Source of the DNA: an uncultured Planctomycetota bacterium
Lineage (GTDB): Bacteria > Planctomycetota > Planctomycetia > Pirellulales > Thermoguttaceae
DNA: 49,138 nt
Direction of reading: 5' to 3'
Assembly (NCBI GenBank): GCA_900317365.1
Contig: ONGM01000059.1
Span: forward strand, 1-49,138
Part shown: positions 9,125-16,255 of the stretch, piece after piece
How positions within the stretch are numbered: the stretch's first letter is position 1
Layout of the letters: each line of letters starts with the position of its first letter
Translations under genes and position numbers: made by a program
Notes under the pieces: generated by a model
What the model saw: the letters and a program-made list of their open reading frames with translations, nothing else
Database searches by the model: none
What the model was told of the DNA's origin: nothing

Positions 9125-10342
9125 ATGATAAAAGCAAGGAAAACACGTAAAATCAGGATCGGTTCCATAGACATGGGCGGCGACGCTCCGATTGTCGTCC
9201 AAACGATGACCGCAACCAAAACCGGCGACGTCGAAGCCACGGCGCGATCCGTCAATGAGCTCGTCGATTCCGGCGCAGCAATTGTGCGCGTCGCGGTCGA
9301 CAATATCGGCGACGTTGAAGCCCTCGCGAAGATTCGACAGCGAACGCATGGCAATATCTCCGTCGATTTACAGGAAAATATTCGTCTCGCAGAACGCGTC
9401 GCTCCCTATGTCGACAAAATTCGATACAACCCGGGAAAACTCAACAGCGTCGATCCTGAGACGCCGTGGCAAAAAAAAGTCGACTACTTAGTCGAAATCG
9501 CTCAACGTTACGACTGCGCGTTGCGCGTAGGAGTCAATTGCGGTAGTCTCGACGCTACGCTCTTGAATGATCCGGACGTCAGGAAAAAAATCGAAGAACG
9601 CGTCGCCGACAAATGCATCGGAGCCGAAACGCCTGTCAGCGTGCTAAGCGCTATTGAACACACCGATTATCTCGAATCGGTGAACTTTCAACGGTTTTGC
9701 GTCTCCATCAAAGATTCCAATCCCTTTACGACCCTTTTGGTCAACCGTCTCTTTTCTTCTTTAAGACCGGAGGTTCCGCTCCATTTAGGCGTTACGGAAG
9801 CGGGAATTCCTCCGCGCGGCGTATTAAAAACTCGCGTCGCGCTAGAACCGCTCCTCGCGGAAGGAATTGGCGACGCCATCCGCGTCTCGTTAACCGTTCC
9901 GGCAAAGGATAAGTCAAAAGAGATCGAAGCAGGTAAAACGATTCTTGCCAACGTCGCCAACGGCGTGGTCGCGAACCCCGATCTGCTAAACGCGAACGCG
10001 CTAGACGTCGTCAGCTGTCCGAGTTGTTCCCGTGTACAAAATGAACGATTCGTCGAGTTGGCGCAACAAATCGTGAAAGCTACGGAGTTCGCAAAAGATT
10101 ATCCCTTTAAAATCGCCGTTATGGGATGTCGCGTAAACGGTCCCGGAGAAACGGACGACGCCGATATTGGTCTGTGGTGCGGAGGCAACCGCGTCAACTT
10201 GAAGAGCGGCGCGCGTGATCTCGGCTCGTTTGGATATGACGAGATCATTGAAAAGACGCTTGAACTCCTCAATCAGAAGATTCAAATCTACTCGGCTGCC
10301 CAGAAAGTCTCGCCGCTCTCAGACGGCGACTACGTCGTTTAG
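9125..10342 (+). CDS. ispG: 4-hydroxy-3-methylbut-2-en-1-yl diphosphate synthase IspG (GcpE)
   Basis: This 405-residue enzyme converts methylerythritol cyclodiphosphate to HMBPP in the MEP isoprenoid pathway using a [4Fe-4S] cluster. The TIM-barrel part starts near IGSIDMGGDAPIVVQTMT (about 12-29). The cluster ligands are visible as Cys298 and Cys301 in SCPSC, Cys335 in MGCRVNGPGE and Glu342, as known for IspG. The length is that of the ordinary two-domain bacterial form, without the large central insertion of the plant/chlamydial type. It probably shares a transcript with the permease and phosphatase genes and is followed by a hairpin. dxs and ispA of the same pathway lie 9-12 kb away in this window. 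Confidence 0.97.
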   Translation: MIKARKTRKIRIGSIDMGGDAPIVVQTMTATKTGDVEATARSVNELVDSGAAIVRVAVDNIGDVEALAKIRQRTHGNISVDLQENIRLAERVAPYVDKIRYNPGKLNSVDPETPWQKKVDYLVEIAQRYDCALRVGVNCGSLDATLLNDPDVRKKIEERVADKCIGAETPVSVLSAIEHTDYLESVNFQRFCVSIKDSNPFTTLLVNRLFSSLRPEVPLHLGVTEAGIPPRGVLKTRVALEPLLAEGIGDAIRVSLTVPAKDKSKEIEAGKTILANVANGVVANPDLLNANALDVVSCPSCSRVQNERFVELAQQIVKATEFAKDYPFKIAVMGCRVNGPGETDDADIGLWCGGNRVNLKSGARDLGSFGYDEIIEKTLELLNQKIQIYSAAQKVSPLSDGDYVV

Positions 10343-10359
10343 TTGCGCGTGGAGTGGCG

Positions 10360-10402
10360 TTGGCGCGGAAACCGGCGGCGATGACGTCGCCAACCGCGCC
10401 AA
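10360..10402 (+). terminator. Hairpin after ispG
   Basis: A 9-bp inverted repeat TTGGCGCGG/CCGCGCCAA encloses a smaller GC-rich stem-loop and begins 17 bases after the ispG stop. The following TCCTTCC is a poor U-tract, so termination may be partial. Confidence 0.5.
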
Positions 10403-10512
10403 TCCTTCCGTCGACGGCGAAGCGCGGGGATTCATCAAACGAAACTTTCGGTATAGTATCCCCAACGACAAAGATTTTTCCGCTTCTTTGAGCGAATAAG
10501 ATCACAATTGGT

Positions 10513-11142
10513 ATGAATATTGACAATGAGAAACCAACGGTTGTCGCCGTTGTCGGAGGTATCGGATCAGGCAAGAGTTTTGTTAGCAAAGCGCTTGCAT
10601 CGAAAGGTTTTCCCCTCTTCGACGCCGATCTCGAAGCGCGCCGAGTCTACGACGACCCTAGCGTCATGGACCAAATCCGTAAGCAATGGCCAAACGTCGC
10701 TGATTCTGCTGGCAACCTTAACCGCGTCGAACTGGCAAAGATTGTTTTCGAAAACTCGCGCGAGGGAGAAAACGAACTAAGGCGCCTAAACGATATTCTC
10801 AAAATTCCCCTTCTCCGCCTCTTCGAGACATGGCTCAATAGAAATAGCTCAAAGATCGTCGTACTGGACGCTCCGCTACTTTTTGAATCAGGATGGGATC
10901 GATTCGCCGATTTCATCGTCTTTGTCGACGCCTCGAAAGAAACTCGACAGAAGCGAACCATGGCAAGAAACTGGGCGAAAGACGAACTTCAACGTCGTGA
11001 AGCGCGACAACTTCCACTCGATTTCAAACGCAAAAAAGCGGACTTCATCGTGTCGTCCAACGACTTCGACGACATTGTCCCTCAGCTCAACCCTGTTCTG
11101 GAAGCTGTGCAAACCCACTCGAAATCGCATAAAAGGGCGTGA
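10513..11142 (+). CDS. coaE: Dephospho-CoA kinase CoaE
   Basis: A 209-residue P-loop kinase that phosphorylates the 3'-OH of dephospho-CoA, the last step of coenzyme A synthesis. The P-loop GGIGSGKS is at residues 15-22, followed by the family pattern FPLFDADLEARRVY (about 35-48). The central VVLDAPLLFESGW segment (about 116-128) and the lid region with QKRTMARN (about 144-151) match CoaE. Size is normal. No strong ribosome site is seen; a 170-base gap with a terminator-like hairpin separates it from ispG. The Rho-like gene downstream has its own promoter. Confidence 0.94.
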   Translation: MNIDNEKPTVVAVVGGIGSGKSFVSKALASKGFPLFDADLEARRVYDDPSVMDQIRKQWPNVADSAGNLNRVELAKIVFENSREGENELRRLNDILKIPLLRLFETWLNRNSSKIVVLDAPLLFESGWDRFADFIVFVDASKETRQKRTMARNWAKDELQRREARQLPLDFKRKKADFIVSSNDFDDIVPQLNPVLEAVQTHSKSHKRA

Positions 11143-11191
11143 GTCCGCACACGCTCGAGTTCAATGAACGAACTTTTTACAACCATAATCC

Positions 11192-11220
11192 TAGACAAGA
11201 CCATAATCGGCATATATAAT
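11192..11220 (+). promoter_or_regulatory. Promoter of the Rho-like gene
   Basis: TAGACA (11192-11197), a 17-base spacer and TATAAT (11215-11220) form a near-consensus sigma-70 promoter. The predicted transcription start is near 11227, which rules out translation from a TTG at 11226 and supports the ATG at 11343. Confidence 0.75.
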
Positions 11221-11342
11221 CACCGTTGAGACAGGGCAGGAGGTACGCTCTCGTTGAATCAAAGCTTATTTTTACAAACCCGCCTCAGTTTTCAACAAGC
11301 GTTTTAATATGCGTTACATGCGCTAAAAACACCGGAGAAGAA

Positions 11343-13685
11343 ATGTCGACACAAGACGATTATTCTAACCCATCCCCACAGAATCGCCTTAAAAATTCTC
11401 GCGTTCGCCATACGTACGGCGACGCCCCTAAAAAAACGGACGAGCAACCTAACCGCGACGACGCGTGGGCTAAAATTCATGCTTCAGTCAACTCCGAATT
11501 TGATCCGGATGCGTCAAACGCGGATATTTCGGAGTCCCAAGCGAAGTCGGACGCGTTTGCCGATACGAATTCTCACTTGACGGACTTGAAGCCCGATAGC
11601 GATCGCTCATATTACGGAGATCGTAGGTATTCGACTCAAAGAAGCGACGCTTATGATCGTCGGCGCGATTACCAAGATAAAGGCGAATATCTCGATCGAA
11701 CGCGACGCGGCGTCGGAGAACGCGGGGCTTATGGAGGCTCAACGTATAACGCCGAGTACGACGCTGACGTGAACTCAATGCGCGACTCTTCCGACGACTA
11801 TCAGTCGGCTCGACCCGGCGAACGTCGCGGGCGTTCCTACTCTTCGTCTCCTCGCGCAAACCAGTTTTCCACACGGAACTCGTACGGTCAGCGTCCTTCA
11901 TATAACCGTCGCGACGTCTATGACTACCAAGGCGCGCAAGACGATCAATTCCGCGACGGATATAAACGAAACTCGTTCCGACAAGACGACATGAGAAGCC
12001 AATCTCGTCGGGGGAGCTATCGATACGGCGGCGATAATGACAATTCAGAATTTAACGATCGCAGCTATCCGTATCAACAATCCTATCGCGGCGACCAAAG
12101 GCGCAATCTAAATTCGCGCGAATTTAATCCGGCGGCTCGAAACTTCTCTCCTGGCAGAAACGATAGATTCCGTGACTCTGGACGCGAGCGTTCGGACTTC
12201 CGCAATAAACCTCGAAGAAAGAAACGAGGAAACAAACTTGAACCGACGATCGGCTCTTTGGGTAAGCGCGGCGAACCCATCACGGTCGCCGAACTCGTTG
12301 CGTCGAGAATTGCCCAAGGACAATCGTACGGACAAATTCCAGACGAGATTCGAAAGGAATACAATCCTTCTATTATTGAAGAACTCGAAAAGCTGTCGTT
12401 GCCCGAGCTTGTTGCGGAAGCGCGACGGCAAAACATCAACTCCTACACAGGGGAGCGACGCCGAGACCTTTTAGTAAGAATTCTCCGCGCACGAATTGAA
12501 AGCGCCGGTTATCTTTTCGGTGAAGGAACGCTCGAGATTCTGCCTGACGGTTTCGGATTCCTTCGCAGTAAGAAAGCTCGTTATCAGCCTAGTTCGGACG
12601 ACGTTTACGTTTCCCCAAGTCAAATTCGACGATTTGGTCTGCGCGCAGGACTGTACATTAACGGTCAAATTCGTCCTCCTAAGTGTACTGAACGTTACTT
12701 TGCACTATTGCGCGTCGAATCAATTAACGGGGGAAACCCAGACGCCTTCGTTTCAGCGCCTGTTTTCGAAGATCTTGTCGTCGTCAGACCGCAACGTCTT
12801 CTCTCCTTTGATTCGAAACAATCCGAGACGCCTGATTTGGAAATGCGTGCGTTAGACATAGTCGCGCCTATCGGATTCGGTCAGCGCGCGCTTATTACCG
12901 CTCCGTCCGACGTCCCGTCCGAAAAAGTTTCCGCCTTTGTTTCGAGAATGTTCAAAAACGTTCTCGAGAACTATCCCGCCGTTAATATTGTTTCCCTGTT
13001 GATTGGAAAACCCGAAGCGGAGATTAAAAGAATCGAAGAAGAGTTTTCCGACTCTCGGTGCGAAATTGCCGGCGCTACCGATCAAGAAACTTCCGCGCGA
13101 CATATGCAAATTGCGGAAATTGCTTTCGAGAAGGCTAAACGCTTTGTCGAATACGGACAGGACGTCGTTCTAGTCATCGATTCGCTTCCCAATTTCGTCC
13201 GCGCGTGGCGTCAAGAAAACGATTCTCGCGAAGCTAAAATCGCGCACGAAAACGCAAACGGCAATATTGCGTTGGTGAAACAACTCTCCGCTTTGGCGAC
13301 AAATCGTCCGAAAAAGCTGTTCAGCCTTGCCCGTGAAACAGACAACGGCGGAACTCTCACTATCGTCGCTCTCGCGCAAATCGAGTCTGTCGAAGATAAA
13401 GAGGACGCTTTTGACGAAGAAACCCTGAAAGATTTCACCTCCGTCTGCAATACGATTATTTCCCTTAAAGGAACGGAATCGGAAGCAACGCTCGATTTAA
13501 AGCATTGCTACGCGCAAGACGCCCGCAATCTTTTGGGTGTCGAAGACTATGTTAAGTATGAAGCGTTGGTTTCAGACTTGCGCAACGCCAAAACCGCAGA
13601 AAAAACTGAACGCGATTTGCGCGAACAAGTTCAAAAGGTCGACGACGCGTTAGACGCGTTGCGGTCTTTCAAATCCAAAAAGTAA
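11343..13685 (+). CDS. Rho-like RNA-binding protein with degenerate ATPase site
   Basis: A 780-residue relative of transcription terminator Rho. The ATG at 11343 is chosen because GGAGAAGAA sits directly before it. Residues 1 to about 290 are low-complexity and rich in Arg, Tyr, Asp, Ser and Asn. Then come a Rho N-terminal helix bundle (about 345-390) and a well-kept cold-shock RNA-binding domain (about 390-465: LEILPDGFGFLRS, VYVSPSQIRRF, RPPK, RYFALL). The ATPase domain is recognisable to the end, with PIGFGQRALITAP, Walker B VVLVIDS (Asp613) and KLFSLARETDNGGTLTI. However, the P-loop APPKAGKT of Rho is replaced by APSDVPSEKV (520-529), and the DERPEE segment carrying the catalytic Glu reads IGKPEAE (554-560). 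The Q- and R-loop regions are also altered. No frameshift is involved. It may bind RNA or a partner Rho without hydrolysing ATP. Confidence 0.88.
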   Translation: MSTQDDYSNPSPQNRLKNSRVRHTYGDAPKKTDEQPNRDDAWAKIHASVNSEFDPDASNADISESQAKSDAFADTNSHLTDLKPDSDRSYYGDRRYSTQRSDAYDRRRDYQDKGEYLDRTRRGVGERGAYGGSTYNAEYDADVNSMRDSSDDYQSARPGERRGRSYSSSPRANQFSTRNSYGQRPSYNRRDVYDYQGAQDDQFRDGYKRNSFRQDDMRSQSRRGSYRYGGDNDNSEFNDRSYPYQQSYRGDQRRNLNSREFNPAARNFSPGRNDRFRDSGRERSDFRNKPRRKKRGNKLEPTIGSLGKRGEPITVAELVASRIAQGQSYGQIPDEIRKEYNPSIIEELEKLSLPELVAEARRQNINSYTGERRRDLLVRILRARIESAGYLFGEGTLEILPDGFGFLRSKKARYQPSSDDVYVSPSQIRRFGLRAGLYINGQIRPPKCTERYFALLRVESINGGNPDAFVSAPVFEDLVVVRPQRLLSFDSKQSETPDLEMRALDIVAPIGFGQRALITAPSDVPSEKVSAFVSRMFKNVLENYPAVNIVSLLIGKPEAEIKRIEEEFSDSRCEIAGATDQETSARHMQIAEIAFEKAKRFVEYGQDVVLVIDSLPNFVRAWRQENDSREAKIAHENANGNIALVKQLSALATNRPKKLFSLARETDNGGTLTIVALAQIESVEDKEDAFDEETLKDFTSVCNTIISLKGTESEATLDLKHCYAQDARNLLGVEDYVKYEALVSDLRNAKTAEKTERDLREQVQKVDDALDALRSFKSKK

Positions 13686-13766
13686 CGTAAACTCCAATTG
13701 CTCTCGGCGTCGCTTTGCTCAAAAGGCGATCGCGTTGCTATTGGAATGAATATAAAGAAAGAAATC

Positions 13767-14624
13767 ATGACTGAATACGAAGGTTTCGTTTGCGCGCCCG
13801 GCGACGACGTCGGGAAAATTGCGATCATTGTCTCAAAGTTCAATAAGACGATCACGGAGAATCTTCTTGACGGCGCGCTACAAAAACTGCGGCAACATCT
13901 AATCAAGGAAGAACAAATCGACGTTATACGAGTCCCCGGCGCTTTTGAATTGCCAACCGTTGCCGAACGTTTGGCGTGCGACGACCAATACGCCGCCATC
14001 ATTTGCCTCGGATGCGTAATTAAAGGGGAAACGCCTCACGACGAATATATTAACGCCGCCGTTAGTCAACAACTTGCGCGAATCGGCGCCGAGTACTGTC
14101 TTCCTGTCGTCTTCGGACTGCTTACCTGCTATACGGTAGAGCAAGCGCTTGCGCGTAGCGGTAGCGTTACCGTTGGAAAAGACAAAGTTCTCGGAGAACA
14201 GCCTGGAAATAAAGGCGTAGAAGCTGCGGAAGTCGCATTAGAAATGATCGACCTTTTTGGAAAGCTTCCTGAACTTGACTACGAACATGAAGTCGACGCA
14301 ACGGACTATCCTTCAATTGGGAAAAACGCGCAATTGTACCGCGACGGCGATTTTGAAGACGTCGACGTCTATCCCGACGAACTCGTCGACCTGCCCGACG
14401 ACGAAGAAGACGAAGACGCAGAACCGTGGTTTTTACATGGCAAACACCCGGTCGGTTCCAAACAAGATCGAGGAGCTCGTCGAGAAAAGTCGGAACGTCA
14501 GGGAGGTCCCGAGAAGAAACGCGACGGGGATCGACACGGCAAAGGCGACTTCTTCCGGAACGGAAAACACAAACCGTCAAATAAAAGCTATTCCAAAGAC
14601 GGCGACAAAAGGAAAAAAAGATAA
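13767..14624 (+). CDS. ribH: 6,7-dimethyl-8-ribityllumazine synthase with long charged tail
   Basis: RibH joins ribityl-aminopyrimidine and dihydroxybutanone phosphate to make lumazine, the riboflavin precursor. The core (residues about 1-165) has PGAFELP (57-63), GCVIKGETPHDEYI with the catalytic His91, VVFGLLT (114-120) and NKGVEAAE (148-155). The family is normally about 155 residues; here a further 120 residues follow, first highly acidic (about 170-225) and then a Lys/Arg/Gly/Asp-rich stretch to the end, probably unstructured. The ATG at 13767 is preferred over one at 13746 because the purine-rich AAAGAAAG lies just before it; the choice is not certain. nusB follows, a common neighbour of ribH. 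Confidence 0.93.
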   Translation: MTEYEGFVCAPGDDVGKIAIIVSKFNKTITENLLDGALQKLRQHLIKEEQIDVIRVPGAFELPTVAERLACDDQYAAIICLGCVIKGETPHDEYINAAVSQQLARIGAEYCLPVVFGLLTCYTVEQALARSGSVTVGKDKVLGEQPGNKGVEAAEVALEMIDLFGKLPELDYEHEVDATDYPSIGKNAQLYRDGDFEDVDVYPDELVDLPDDEEDEDAEPWFLHGKHPVGSKQDRGARREKSERQGGPEKKRDGDRHGKGDFFRNGKHKPSNKSYSKDGDKRKKR

Positions 14625-14743
14625 TTGAGCGCGGAAGCTCTCTTGTTTCATCTTATTCGAATCGTCGAGCTTTAGCATGCGCGGCGGCGCGCTTCCAAAC
14701 GCACGACGCCGCGCCGACGCTGTTCACGCTGTGGATAATTGTC

Positions 14744-15238
14744 ATGAGTAAAAAACCCTTGTCCGGAACGTACAAATATCGCTCGCTCGGAAGACGACTT
14801 GCGTTTCAAGCGCTCTTTCAAGACGAATTAAATCCCTCTTCCGAAGTTAATTGGGACACGGAAATTCAGTTATACGTTGAAGAGACGCAAAAGGAAATTT
14901 CAAAATCAAATCGCGAGACGGCTCTCGACTACGCGAGAAAACTCTACGAGGGAGTTCTCGATCGAAAACAAACGATCGACCAAATCGTAAACGCTGCGTG
15001 CAACAAAGGACGCACTATCGATCAAGCGACGCGAACGGACAGGTGTATTCTACGTCTCGCAGCCTATGAAATGTTGTTTTTGAAAACGCCAAAAGCGGTG
15101 GTCATTTCAGAAGCGATTGAACTTGGAAAAAGTTTCGGTGAAAAAGGAACCGGTGGGTTTGTCAACGGAGTGCTCGACCACCTGCAATTGTCGAACGTTC
15201 CGAACGAGGGAGTCGCGTCTGAGTCGCGCGACGAATAA
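14744..15238 (+). CDS. nusB: Transcription antitermination factor NusB
   Basis: A 164-residue all-helical RNA-binding protein that, with NusE (S10), binds boxA RNA and supports antitermination of rRNA operons. The N-terminal LGRRLAFQALFQDEL (about 15-29) and the C-terminal DRCILRLAAYEML (about 104-116) and GGFVNGVLDHL (about 142-152) are the conserved family segments. Length is slightly above the usual 130-150. It follows ribH by 119 bases and precedes ftsY by 45 bases, so these genes are likely read together. Confidence 0.95.
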   Translation: MSKKPLSGTYKYRSLGRRLAFQALFQDELNPSSEVNWDTEIQLYVEETQKEISKSNRETALDYARKLYEGVLDRKQTIDQIVNAACNKGRTIDQATRTDRCILRLAAYEMLFLKTPKAVVISEAIELGKSFGEKGTGGFVNGVLDHLQLSNVPNEGVASESRDE

Positions 15239-15283
15239 ACGAACACTTTTCATACCGGCTTCTGTCGCTAGAAAGAAGTTCTC

Positions 15284-16195
15284 ATGGGATTCTTTGAAAA
15301 AGTAAAAAAAGGTCTTAACCGAACAGTTAAGGTATTGCAGACGGACGTTCGCGATCTTTTCAAGACGACCGGACGGCTCGTAGACGCTAGTTTTCTCTCA
15401 GAGCTTCAAGAGACGTTATTGCGCACGGATATGGGAGTGGTCGCCGCGCGCGCTGTCGCTGACGATATTCAAGAACAATTTCGCGGACGCGTTGTTGAAA
15501 AAGACGAGGTTCTGGAAGTTGTTAAATCAAGTCTGAAAGCGCTCATGGCGCAGGACGAGCCAACGATTCGAGTCGCAGAAGAGGGACCGACTGTGATAGT
15601 GTTCTGCGGCGTTAACGGTTCCGGTAAGACCACGAGCATCGCTAAATTAACCAAAATGCTTGTTGACGACGGTCGAACCGTCGTACTCGGCGCTGCGGAT
15701 ACGTTCCGCGCGGCCGCCGTCGATCAACTTAAGATTTGGGGTTCGCGTCTCGGAGTCGAGGTTATTTCTGGTCCGCCTCAATCGGATCCTGCGAGCGTCG
15801 CGCACAAAGCCGTGTCAAAAGCGCTCGAAGTCGACGCCGACTTTTGCGTCGTCGACACAGCCGGTCGACTTCAAACGCAAAAGAACTTGATGAACGAACT
15901 CGAAAAGATTAAGCGCGTTATCTCCAAACTTATTCCGGACGCGCCCCACGAAACGTTCCTCGTACTCGACGCGACGACCGGCCAAAACGGTTTAAGCCAA
16001 GCGCAAAAATTTACCGACGCCGTGTCTTGCACCGGCGTTGTGCTGACGAAGCTCGACGGCACCGCGAAGGGCGGCGTTGCCGTCGCTATACGACGCCAAA
16101 TTGGTCTACCGGTAAAATACGTCGGAGTCGGCGAGACGGAAAATGATTTCGAACCCTTTGATCCCAACGGTTTCATCGACGCCATGTTTTCTTGA
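15284..16195 (+). CDS. ftsY: Signal recognition particle receptor FtsY
   Basis: A 303-residue SRP GTPase that docks ribosome-SRP complexes at the SecYEG translocon. It lacks the long acidic A-domain of E. coli FtsY, as in many bacteria; the N domain is about 1-95. The GTPase domain has G1 GVNGSGKTT (109-117), the insertion-box motif DTFRAAAVDQL (about 143-153), G3 DTAGR (about 196-200), and G4 TKLDG followed by AKGG (about 260-268). A short N-terminal amphipathic helix (GFFEKVKKGL) may give membrane contact. Upstream nusB and downstream transglutaminase genes are close and on the same strand. Confidence 0.97.
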   Translation: MGFFEKVKKGLNRTVKVLQTDVRDLFKTTGRLVDASFLSELQETLLRTDMGVVAARAVADDIQEQFRGRVVEKDEVLEVVKSSLKALMAQDEPTIRVAEEGPTVIVFCGVNGSGKTTSIAKLTKMLVDDGRTVVLGAADTFRAAAVDQLKIWGSRLGVEVISGPPQSDPASVAHKAVSKALEVDADFCVVDTAGRLQTQKNLMNELEKIKRVISKLIPDAPHETFLVLDATTGQNGLSQAQKFTDAVSCTGVVLTKLDGTAKGGVAVAIRRQIGLPVKYVGVGETENDFEPFDPNGFIDAMFS

Positions 16196-16255
16196 TTCGC
16201 CCGAAGACGCTAAAACGTATTACCGCCATAAGAACCCCAATTAAGGAGCGCGCGT

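Noticed and set aside
11226-11342. Earlier in-frame TTG start for the Rho-like protein
   Set aside because: It lies at or before the predicted transcription start, lacks a ribosome site, and the ATG at 11343 has GGAGAAGAA directly upstream.
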